NCBI GenBank assembly: GCA_039809365.1
Contig: JBDHUV010000036.1
Coordinates: 1 to 7,106 of the forward strand
DNA length: 7,106 nt
Source: JBDHUV01 sp039809365
GTDB taxonomy: Bacteria; Patescibacteriota; Microgenomatia; Levybacterales; GWA1-39-11
Direction: 5' to 3'
Below the pieces are notes generated by a model. That model was not told the DNA's origin. It ran no database searches and saw only the letters and a list, made by a program, of their open reading frames with translations. The number at the start of each line of letters is the position of its first letter. Position 1 is the stretch's first letter. Below are positions 1 to 5,362 of this stretch, in pieces. A program made the translations under genes and the position numbers.

Positions 1-1
1 G

Positions 2-76
2 ACTTTTTTAGATATACTACAAGATAATAGCTTCTGCCCTCTTGAATTTCTTTTTGATAATTCCAAGATAGTTTAA
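2..76 (+). CDS. 3' end of an unidentified gene (partial)
   Basis: Frame 2 is open from the first bases of the window to a TAA at 74-76. It encodes the last 24 residues of a protein that begins upstream; the fragment starts TFLDILQDNS and ends FDNSKIV. The other two + frames hit stops sooner (frame 1 at 25-27, frame 3 within the first ten bases). A good rho-independent terminator begins 17 nt after this stop, which supports a real gene ending here. The fragment is too short to assign to a family and has no recognisable motif, so no function is proposed. Confidence 0.45.
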   Translation, partial: TFLDILQDNSFCPLEFLFDNSKIV

Positions 77-92
77 AAATATAAATCTAACT

Positions 93-123
93 GCCCAGAC
101 TCGTAAAAGAGCTGGGCTTTTTT
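93..123 (+). terminator. Rho-independent terminator
   Basis: GCCCAG (93-98) pairs with CTGGGC (112-117). After a bulged A at 99 the stem continues with CTC (100-102) and GAG (109-111), closing on the loop GTAAAA. Six T follow directly (118-123). This is a textbook intrinsic terminator on the + strand and most simply ends the gene that stops at 76. It lies only 34 nt before the ATG of the next gene, so it could also act as a leader attenuator if the operon promoter lies upstream of it. Confidence 0.88.
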
Positions 124-141
124 AGTATTAATTTAGAAAAG

Positions 142-152
142 AAAGGGGGTGA
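142..152 (+). promoter_or_regulatory. Shine-Dalgarno site of the fibre operon
   Basis: AAAGGGGGTGA differs from the extended consensus AAAGGAGGTGA at one base. It lies about 8 nt before the ATG at 158 and fixes that start. It is the strongest ribosome site on the + strand here, consistent with high expression of the first gene. Confidence 0.8.
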
Positions 153-157
153 AATAA

Positions 158-757
158 ATGAAAAAAATACTTATTAGTGTAATTACAATTCTTGCGGTAA
201 CTACTGCAACAATTGGTGCAACCCAGGCTTTATTTACTGACGAAGAAGTCAGTACAGGAAATACATTTACTGCTGGAACTCTTGATCTCACAGTTGATGG
301 AGTTAATGGAACACAGGTTAAATCTTTTACTATGAATAACATGAAACCTGGTGATAGATTTGGAAGAAAATACTTTATCCTAAAAAATAATGGATCAGTC
401 ACAGGTATCCCTAAGATTTGTCTAACCAACCTCGTAAATACTGAAAGTAATGGAACTACTGAATATGAAAACGATGGAAATCCAGGCGAACTAGGAGATA
501 ATCTTTCTCTTATTGTGGATGTTGAAGGTAGTTGGCTAATGACTGCTGGTCATAAACTAAATACTTTTGATGGTAGATGTTGGACGCCAACAGATCCTGC
601 AGATAATGAATTTGCTACAAAAGGAAAAGAGACACTTGAAGCTGGAGAAACAATGATCTTCGGCATTCGTCTTGATCTACCTGAGAATACAGGGAACGAT
701 GTACAAGGTGACTCAGTTACCTTTGATCTAGAGTTTTCACTCGAACAAGCAAACTAA
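158..757 (+). CDS. TasA/camelysin-like SipW-dependent surface fibre subunit
   Basis: A 199-residue secreted protein, probably the major subunit of a surface or matrix fibre. Residues 1-24 are a SipW-type signal peptide (MKKILISVITILAV..., ending ATQA before LFTDEE), with probable cleavage after Ala24. The mature protein has TasA-family landmarks in order: FTAGTLDL (37-44), NMKPGD (61-66), LKNNGS (75-80), LEAGE (160-164), and a closing strand VTFDLEFSLE (187-196). In Bacillus, TasA subunits polymerise after SipW cleavage by lending an N-terminal strand to the next subunit; the same is inferred here. Cys88 and Cys141 could form a disulfide. It is first in a four-gene cluster, and its own peptidase gene starts 60 nt downstream. 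The start is set by a strong ribosome site. Assignment to the SipW-dependent/TasA superfamily is firm; fibre formation is inference. Confidence 0.85.
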   Translation: MKKILISVITILAVTTATIGATQALFTDEEVSTGNTFTAGTLDLTVDGVNGTQVKSFTMNNMKPGDRFGRKYFILKNNGSVTGIPKICLTNLVNTESNGTTEYENDGNPGELGDNLSLIVDVEGSWLMTAGHKLNTFDGRCWTPTDPADNEFATKGKETLEAGETMIFGIRLDLPENTGNDVQGDSVTFDLEFSLEQAN

Positions 758-798
758 GTCTTTTGACTTTTTCTCTCTCCACAGAGATTGTGGAGAGG
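756..798 (+). promoter_or_regulatory. Tandem stem-loops between fibre subunit and peptidase genes
   Basis: Two hairpins fill the 60-nt gap. The first, AAGTC (756-760) / GACTT (765-769) with loop TTTT, touches the stop codon and runs into a short T-tract (768-772), like a weak terminator. The second is CTCTCCACA (775-783) / TGTGGAGAG (789-797), 9 bp plus a terminal G-U, with loop GAGAT; no T-tract follows. Such elements often lower read-through or protect the 3' end of an abundant upstream mRNA. That role is inferred from position. Confidence 0.5.
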
Positions 799-817
799 AC
801 AAAGAGGCAAATACTAT

Positions 818-1342
818 ATGAAATATTTAAATATTATAAAAAATACAATGTATGCTCTAGGAGTTACATTATTGATCTGTGCAGCAATACTAGTTGTGGC
901 AGGAAAATTCGGTATTGGTGGAATCCGTGTGCTTGTTGTTCAATCTGGATCTATGGAACCCACCATTGGTGTAAAAAGTATTGTACTTACTGCTCCAACA
1001 CAGTCATATAATGTCGGAGATATAATCACTTTTAAACAATCTGGTAACAGCACAATGCTCGTTACACATAGAGTAAAAGAAATCCAGAGAACAGAATTTA
1101 TAACTAAAGGAGATGCAAATAAGAATGCTGATGCTGAACCTGTCTCCATTAATAATATTATTGGAAAAACAATAATAGATATCCCTTGGATTGGGTATGT
1201 CATTTCATTTATTCAAACAATACCTGGATTTATACTCCTTATAGTCGTCCCTGCTGTCGCAATCGTATACAGTGAGATAATCAATATTAAAAAATCTATT
1301 ACACAACATTTAACTCAAAGAAAGGTTGGTATAACAAAATAA
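818..1342 (+). CDS. sipW: SipW-type (archaeal/ER-type) signal peptidase I
   Basis: A 174-residue membrane serine protease expected to cleave the signal peptides of the TasA-like proteins on either side. Residues 12-30 form the first membrane helix. The nucleophile is Ser45 in SGSMEP (43-48). The usual bacterial catalytic Lys is replaced by His84 in THRVKEI, the Ser-His arrangement of SipW and Sec11/archaeal enzymes. TKGDANKNAD (96-105) supplies the conserved Asp99 and Asp105 box. A second helix spans about 127-153, followed by a basic tail. The ATG at 818 is preferred because AAAGAGG (801-807) lies 10 nt upstream; an in-frame TTG at 788 falls in a hairpin loop and has no ribosome site. The stop is 2 nt before the next ATG, suggesting coupling. 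Family assignment is firm; substrate pairing rests on context. Confidence 0.9.
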   Translation: MKYLNIIKNTMYALGVTLLICAAILVVAGKFGIGGIRVLVVQSGSMEPTIGVKSIVLTAPTQSYNVGDIITFKQSGNSTMLVTHRVKEIQRTEFITKGDANKNADAEPVSINNIIGKTIIDIPWIGYVISFIQTIPGFILLIVVPAVAIVYSEIINIKKSITQHLTQRKVGITK

Positions 1343-1344
1343 TT

Positions 1345-2205
1345 ATGAAAAGAATAATTATAAAGCTCACTACGCTTTTATTTTTCATTTTAGTGACATT
1401 CATAACAATTACACAAGCGCAATATTATGATGCTGAAAAAACAAATAACAATTTTACAGCAACAACTCTAGACTTCGAGCTTCAAGGATCAGTTGGTAAC
1501 AAATACACAGGATCATTTTTTGATGAAAGTAAACTTGAGCAAGGAACAACACTAACTAAAAGTATTACAGTCGTAAAGAAAGGAGAATTAGGCATTCACT
1601 ACGCACCACATTATGAATATAAGGAGGGATCTGAAGACCTATGTAATGATTTGAAACTCACTGCATCAAAAAATGGAACACAAAAGTTTACTGGTTCACT
1701 ATCTACATTTAACCTTGCTACACAATCTGCATATATGGATGCTACACCTGACGAATGGGAATTTTCAATCGCAAACGAAAATGATAATGTGGAAATTCAA
1801 GGATTAACTTGTACATTTGACATTGTATTTAACGCATACCAAAATTCTAATAATCAGCTAGGATTTTCTGATACAGAAAAGATATCAAATACAATTACGA
1901 CAGCGTATGAACCTAAAGTTACAACAATTTATAACACACAATTACACACATTTTCTGTAAAGATCTCTAACTTACAACATTTTGACTCATTTAATTCAAC
2001 AATCAAATATATTGGGTCTGGTCTTAACAGAGAAGTTAGTAATTTTGAGGATTTGAATGGTGAAAATGAAAGATCTATTGTTATAACACTAGGTTCATGC
2101 TCAAACAATGTCTGCACATATGATCAGAATCCTCATGACTTTGAGGTCACCCTACGCCTAGTAGACTCAGATGGTCATATAATTACTATAAACAAGCATC
2201 ATTAA
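1345..2205 (+). CDS. Second SipW-dependent TasA-like surface protein with extra C-terminal domain
   Basis: A 286-residue secreted protein, likely a minor or tip subunit. The signal peptide (1-25) ends TITQA before QYYDAEK. This matches the first subunit's TQA site, so SipW should process both. FTATTLDF occupies residues 37-44, the same positions as FTAGTLDL in the first subunit. The TasA-like domain continues to about 185, ending near CTFDIVFNAYQ (156-166) and GFSDTEKISNTI (173-184). Cys100 and Cys156 are spaced like Cys88/Cys141 of the first subunit. Residues 187-286 form an added beta-rich domain with HTFSVKISNL (201-210), VITLGSCSNNVC (246-257) and DFEVTLRLVDSDG (265-277); Cys252 and Cys257 may pair. 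No membrane anchor or sortase motif is visible. It starts 2 nt after sipW with no close Shine-Dalgarno site, so coupling is likely. The C-terminal domain's function is unknown. Confidence 0.8.
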   Translation: MKRIIIKLTTLLFFILVTFITITQAQYYDAEKTNNNFTATTLDFELQGSVGNKYTGSFFDESKLEQGTTLTKSITVVKKGELGIHYAPHYEYKEGSEDLCNDLKLTASKNGTQKFTGSLSTFNLATQSAYMDATPDEWEFSIANENDNVEIQGLTCTFDIVFNAYQNSNNQLGFSDTEKISNTITTAYEPKVTTIYNTQLHTFSVKISNLQHFDSFNSTIKYIGSGLNREVSNFEDLNGENERSIVITLGSCSNNVCTYDQNPHDFEVTLRLVDSDGHIITINKHH

Positions 2206-2209
2206 TATC

Positions 2210-3169
2210 ATGTATAAATATCTATCCCTTGTCATTACCTCTCTTATTTTTTCTGTTTTAGTAACTCCAGTATATGCAAATGATTTATCAGTAAGCTGTA
2301 ATCAAGAAATTTGCGAATTATCTTCAAAAGATCCAATCTTTCCATCTAATATAAATTGGATTCCAGAAGAAAAGACAGAAAAAACTATAACAATTACCAA
2401 TACAGATAATACAAAAAAGAATATTTTTATCAGAGTAACAAGTGAGGATGCAGAAAAAGAACTAAATCAGTATATGAACATACAGCTATTAGACTCTTCT
2501 CATAATATTATTTGGGATGGTACACTTGATAGTTTTATTAATGACCATACGATCTTTCTTTCTCAAATTGAGGGACACAATCAAATAGAAATCTCAATGA
2601 TTGCTCAAATGGATGATGAAACTCCTAATAATCTACAACAAAAGTCCTCTTCTAAATTCAATTTAAGTTTTGGTTTTGAAGGGAGTTCAAACACCAACCA
2701 GCAAGGATCTAATACATCATCTGGGAATTCAAATAGTAACTCAGATAACGGTTCCGGTAGTAATTCAAATCCGTCATCCATTCTTGGTGAAACAACAAGT
2801 AATATTGTAAATGGGATTACTTCATTTGCTAATAGAATTGGGATAAATCAACCTACCCAAAATACAGAAGAAGTATTAAGCGCTACCGATAGTGCTGGAA
2901 TTAGGTCAACTACAAAAGCGGGGAATCCTACTCGTACTAATTCAACAGAAATTTGCACAAATAATTGGTATTGGTTGTTAATATTAGTCGCAGAAATTAG
3001 TTCTGTTATTTTGATAATAAAGAAAATAAAAAGTCAGAAGAAATATTTATATTTCACAGGAGTCATTCTTCTAAGTACAGGTATTATATTTTTGATGACC
3101 TGTACAAAATGGTATGCTTTATTGGCATTATTACCACTTGTTATTCACTTGAAGTCTCTGAAAGAATAA
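2210..3169 (+). CDS. TasA-like beta domain on a Ser/Asn stalk with three membrane helices; putative fibre base
   Basis: A 319-residue envelope protein that I do not recognise as a named family. Residues 1-23 are a signal peptide ending VYA, an ordinary AxA-like site rather than the SipW type. Residues 24-157 form a beta-rich domain with TasA-like features: NINWIPEEKTEKTITITNTDN (47-67) resembles the 'PGD...NNGS' part, and KFNLSFGFEG (149-158) resembles the closing strand of the fibre subunits. Cys30 and Cys35 lie near the mature N-terminus. Residues 158-190 are a Ser/Asn/Gly-rich linker, and 190-250 are polar with ILGETTS and EVLSATDS. Three hydrophobic helices follow at about 253-271, 279-297 and 300-315, separated by lysine-rich loops. 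It starts 4 nt after the previous gene. Topology and neighbours suggest a membrane base or assembly factor, functionally comparable to TapA; this is inference. Confidence 0.75.
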   Translation: MYKYLSLVITSLIFSVLVTPVYANDLSVSCNQEICELSSKDPIFPSNINWIPEEKTEKTITITNTDNTKKNIFIRVTSEDAEKELNQYMNIQLLDSSHNIIWDGTLDSFINDHTIFLSQIEGHNQIEISMIAQMDDETPNNLQQKSSSKFNLSFGFEGSSNTNQQGSNTSSGNSNSNSDNGSGSNSNPSSILGETTSNIVNGITSFANRIGINQPTQNTEEVLSATDSAGIRSTTKAGNPTRTNSTEICTNNWYWLLILVAEISSVILIIKKIKSQKKYLYFTGVILLSTGIIFLMTCTKWYALLALLPLVIHLKSLKE

Positions 3170-3182
3170 CCCCTTATATCTC

Positions 3183-3211
3183 CTGGCGGAAAATAGAGAA
3201 TTCTCCGCCAG
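3183..3211. terminator. Stem-loop between convergent genes, possible bidirectional terminator
   Basis: CTGGCGGA (3183-3190) pairs perfectly with TCCGCCAG (3204-3211), an 8-bp GC-rich stem with a 13-nt AT-rich loop. It lies between the stop of the + operon (3169) and the stop of the RRM gene (3231). Neither strand has a T-tract after it, so it is either a non-canonical terminator or a 3'-end stabilising hairpin. Confidence 0.55.
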
Positions 3212-3230
3212 AAACATACAGATTCAGATA

Positions 3231-3485
3231 TTATCTTTCTTCTCTCGGTCTTGCAACAGAAACAGCGATTGATCGTCCATCCACATCTTTTCCATTCATC
3301 TCTTCAACTGCTTTTTGAGCCATTGAATCATCTTCTAACTCTACAAATCCAAACCCTTTACTTCTTCCTGTCTGTCTATCAGTAATTACTACTGCTGAAG
3401 CTACTGTTCCATATTCTGAAAATAGATTTTGTAAATCTTGATCATTCATTGCATATGGAAGACCTCCTACAAATAGTTTTGTCAT
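3231..3485 (-). CDS. Single-domain RRM RNA-binding protein
   Basis: An 84-residue protein consisting of one RNA recognition motif, expected to bind single-stranded RNA in the cytoplasm. RNP2 is LFVGGL (4-9) and RNP1 is KGFGFVEL (43-50). The aromatic RNA-stacking positions Phe5, Phe45 and Phe47 are all present. ITDRQTGRSKG (34-44) is the usual beta2-beta3 loop, and MAQKAVEEMNGKDVDGR (55-71) is helix 2 and the following turn. A short basic tail (ARPREER) replaces the Gly-rich tail of some relatives. Small bacterial RRM proteins of this kind, such as the cyanobacterial Rbp family, are often cold-induced; the long leader here fits such regulation but does not prove it. The start is fixed by a consensus Shine-Dalgarno site. 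The gene has its own promoter and converges on the fibre operon. Confidence 0.95.
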   Translation of the reverse strand: MTKLFVGGLPYAMNDQDLQNLFSEYGTVASAVVITDRQTGRSKGFGFVELEDDSMAQKAVEEMNGKDVDGRSIAVSVARPREER

Positions 3486-3490
3486 GGAGT

Positions 3491-3501
3491 ATCACCTCCT
3501 T
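3491..3501 (-). promoter_or_regulatory. Consensus Shine-Dalgarno site of the RRM gene
   Basis: On the - strand this reads AAGGAGGTGAT, with GGAGG centred about 9 nt before the ATG at 3485. GGAG (3496-3499) can also pair with CTCC (3486-3489) immediately before the start codon, forming a 4-bp hairpin with a 6-nt loop that would hide the site. Confidence 0.85.
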
Positions 3502-3567
3502 CCAGAGAATTTAATCGTAATAAGGAATGACGTGGGGAATAAAAAAACGGCAGTAACATCTTCAGAT

Positions 3568-3593
3568 TATTTTCCAATAGAACAGGGAAAATA
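3568..3593 (-). promoter_or_regulatory. Hairpin in the RRM gene leader
   Basis: An 8-bp perfect stem, TATTTTCC / GGAAAATA in + orientation, with a 10-nt loop (3576-3585). It would lie near the 5' end of the inferred RRM transcript, within a leader of roughly 115 nt. A role in mRNA stability or temperature response is possible, but the sequence does not decide it. Confidence 0.4.
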
Positions 3594-3606
3594 TGTATCT
3601 ATCTTG

Positions 3607-3637
3607 ATTATATAGCATTTACAAAAAAATATTTCAA
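3607..3637 (-). promoter_or_regulatory. Sigma-70-type promoter of the RRM gene
   Basis: The - strand shows TTGAAA (3632-3637; 5 of 6 matches to the -35 consensus). A -10 follows as TATATA (3609-3614, 17-nt spacer) or TATAAT (3607-3612, 19-nt spacer). Transcription would begin near 3600, giving a leader of about 115 nt before the ATG at 3485. The -35 overlaps the TGA stop of the upstream capA-like gene. Confidence 0.65.
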
Positions 3638-3652
3638 TCATTTTTTTGTAAA
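3618..3652. repeat. 13-bp perfect inverted repeat across the capA-like stop codon
   Basis: TTTACAAAAAAAT (3618-3630) and ATTTTTTTGTAAA (3640-3652) are exact reverse complements separated by 9 nt. The spacer holds most of the RRM -35 element and the TGA stop of the capA-like gene; the left arm lies between the -35 and -10. It could be a weak AT-rich terminator for the capA-like gene or an operator for the RRM promoter. Confidence 0.6.
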
Positions 3653-4731
3653 ATTACACTTTGGTTATACATTTCATCTAAAATACTCTTTTTATAATCC
3701 TCATCTTGAATAATTTGTGCTTGGCCATAGTCCTCAATTCGTATAGGGAGATACTCTGCATCAACAAGAGTATTGTTATAAAAATAATATTTACCAATTA
3801 CTCCTTCCCGAGTTTTCTCTGACCACATCTGGTCAAAAATAAAGTTACCATGTGCATAGGTAATTAACTTATTATTATAAAGCTGTACTGGCTGTATCCA
3901 GTGAGGATGATTACCAATCACTAAATCAGCTCCACTATCTATAGCTAATTTTCCAAGATATTTTTGGCGTTCTGTCGGTTGATCAACATACTCTACTCCC
4001 CAGTGAAATTGGACAATAACAATATCTGCATGAGATCGCGCTATTTGTATTTCTTTTACAATAGTATCGGTATCTGCCCTCGATACTCCAGGCTGAGCTT
4101 CAATATCATCATAACCGAGAAATGCAAAAGTTATACCGCGAACTTCCAGATACTGTGGATTATTTTCTATTCCACTGTATACAATACCTGCTTTCTGTAG
4201 ATAGCTTACTGTTTGGTTTATTCCCTGTTGCCCTTGATTTCCGAGATGATTATTTGCAAGGTTTACTACATCTATTCCTGCAAAAGTCAGACCCTGTATA
4301 TGACGACTATCACCACAAAAACTCATTCCTGTATCTGTAGGAACACAATCACTCGTCAATGGAGACTCCAAGTTACTATATGTTACATCTGCATCTCTTA
4401 GAACAGATGCAGTAGGCTCAAATGCCCACAAGAAATTGTTATACTTAATTGTTCTCGTATTTACACTCCTTGCAGGAATAATATCTCCTGTTACAAGTAG
4501 AACTCTGAGGTTTTCTTTAGGATATTTTGCACTATCTACTCCATCAAAAAATTGTTCTAATGTAAGAGGTTGAAGAGGAACTGTCGTGGGATGAGAAACA
4601 GAAGAGTGAGAAAATGGGAGAGACAGTTTCTGGATTCTATTTGGTTGTATATTGTTCAAGATATATAACCCTGATAACAATGCAACACAGACAATACTTA
4701 TGCTTATGAAAAGAATATTCCTTTTTTGCAT
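3634..4731 (-). CDS. CapA-family (PGA_cap) metallophosphoesterase-like membrane-anchored protein
   Basis: A 365-residue protein with one N-terminal signal anchor (residues 6-25) and a large extracytoplasmic domain of the CapA/PgsA (YwtB) family. Conserved blocks appear in order: VTGDIIPARSV (80-90), SNLESPLT (119-126), LANNHLGNQG (158-167), QFHWGVEY (241-248), GNHPHWIQ (273-280) and HGNFIFDQ (294-301). The Asp, Asn and His residues in these blocks are the expected metal ligands of the calcineurin-like fold. Cys129 and Cys139 could form a disulfide. In Bacillus the family is needed for poly-gamma-glutamate capsule production, but no capB or capC partner is visible here, so another cell-surface role is equally possible. 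It lies 39 nt downstream of the OB-fold-like gene. The ATG at 4731 has only a weak GAAAG upstream, and a -10-like TATACT sits 6 nt before it. Family certain, substrate unknown. Confidence 0.92.
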   Translation of the reverse strand: MQKRNILFISISIVCVALLSGLYILNNIQPNRIQKLSLPFSHSSVSHPTTVPLQPLTLEQFFDGVDSAKYPKENLRVLLVTGDIIPARSVNTRTIKYNNFLWAFEPTASVLRDADVTYSNLESPLTSDCVPTDTGMSFCGDSRHIQGLTFAGIDVVNLANNHLGNQGQQGINQTVSYLQKAGIVYSGIENNPQYLEVRGITFAFLGYDDIEAQPGVSRADTDTIVKEIQIARSHADIVIVQFHWGVEYVDQPTERQKYLGKLAIDSGADLVIGNHPHWIQPVQLYNNKLITYAHGNFIFDQMWSEKTREGVIGKYYFYNNTLVDAEYLPIRIEDYGQAQIIQDEDYKKSILDEMYNQSVILQKND

Positions 4732-4737
4732 ACTTTC

Positions 4738-4743
4738 AGTATA
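4738..4743 (-). promoter_or_regulatory. Possible -10 element giving a nearly leaderless capA-like mRNA
   Basis: TATACT on the - strand lies 6 nt upstream of the ATG, so a transcript from it would begin at or near the start codon. The -35 region is poor (TACATA at 17-nt spacing). The same start context, TATAC(N)TGAAAGTATG, recurs before the gene at 6067. Confidence 0.35.
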
Positions 4744-4770
4744 CCGTTAACAAGGAATAATATGTATGTG

Positions 4771-5307
4771 TTATTCAACGTTTTGTAATGGATTAATCGA
4801 ATCTGCAATAATCACTGGTTTGCCTTCATAGCCCTTATACGCATCTTCATTGAGTGGGAATCCTACCTCAGACTCTAGTTGTTCAATATTAAAAATACGT
4901 ACTACACCTGATGCTCTTATGCCTTCATTTTCATCATATGTACCTTTCCCTGTTCCACTCCCCACTCCCATAAGAGACTCTCTACTAATAACGAGTAATT
5001 CCCCTGTATCTTTTGCCGAATTCTCTACTGTAATTCCTCTTGTACCAATAGTTTGTATGACAAGTCCTCTTACTGAAACAACTCTCCCAACAAAAGATTC
5101 TGGATCTTTTGTTACCTCTTCTATACTCACGTTCTGCCCAGGAGCACTTTCTAATATATCTACAGATTTACTCGCCTCTTTGTCTACCCATGGTTGATCA
5201 TATACTGTATAGAAAGAAATCATAAGAAAAAGTGTAAAAAAAATAAATACACCTGCAATAAATATTCTTTCTCTTGTTGATTGCACTTCATTCATAGAAG
5301 CATACAT
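4771..5307 (-). CDS. Membrane-anchored OB-fold-like protein of unknown function
   Basis: With the ATG at 5307 the product is 178 residues. A short basic N-terminus (MYASMNEVQSTRER) precedes one membrane helix at about 15-34, then an outward-facing domain. ESFVGRVVSVRGLVIQ, a Gly-containing turn, ITVENS and ELLVISRE look like the strands of an OB-fold. GIRASGVVRIFNIEQLESEVG and YEGKPVIIADSI follow, a tail I recall from small hypothetical membrane proteins in several phyla. The role is unknown. The frame stays open back to a TTG at 5391 that would overlap the upstream gene by 29 nt and add a second hydrophobic stretch; this is less likely because no ribosome site precedes it. An ATG at 5295 is a further option. 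A TATACT at 5319-5324 (- strand) could supply a near-leaderless transcript for the 5307 start. It lies between two other envelope genes of the same strand. Confidence 0.7.
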   Translation of the reverse strand: MYASMNEVQSTRERIFIAGVFIFFTLFLMISFYTVYDQPWVDKEASKSVDILESAPGQNVSIEEVTKDPESFVGRVVSVRGLVIQTIGTRGITVENSAKDTGELLVISRESLMGVGSGTGKGTYDENEGIRASGVVRIFNIEQLESEVGFPLNEDAYKGYEGKPVIIADSINPLQNVE

Positions 5308-5362
5308 TCTATGGGAAAAGTATAAGAAGGAGAAGAGACAAACGTAAGAGGTTAACAAGAAA

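Noticed and set aside
54..85. TTGATA...TATAAA as the promoter of the fibre operon
   Set aside because: The spacer is 20 nt, too long for a normal sigma-70 promoter, in a very AT-rich stretch where such matches are common.
133..429. 98-codon open frame on the - strand
   Set aside because: It is antisense to the TasA-like gene, which has clear family motifs and a strong ribosome site.
788..817. TTG at 788 as the start of the signal peptidase
   Set aside because: It lies in the loop of the intergenic hairpin with no ribosome site upstream. The ATG at 818 has AAAGAGG at a good distance and gives a normal SipW N-terminus.
940..1203. 87-codon open frame on the - strand inside the peptidase gene
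   Set aside because: It is a shadow of the opposite strand, where the catalytic Ser and His motifs are encoded.
2682..2780. Ser/Asn/Gly-rich stretch as a tandem DNA repeat
   Set aside because: The residues are low complexity, but the codons vary and no regular nucleotide period is visible.
3634..3636. TGA read as a sense codon (Gracilibacteria/SR1 code)
   Set aside because: The gene ends well at this TGA, no convincing gene in the window contains an in-frame TGA, and read-through would add only a few residues.
4850..5197. 115-codon open frame on the + strand
   Set aside because: It is antisense to the OB-fold-like gene, whose product has coherent strands and a membrane helix. The + frame gives no recognisable protein.
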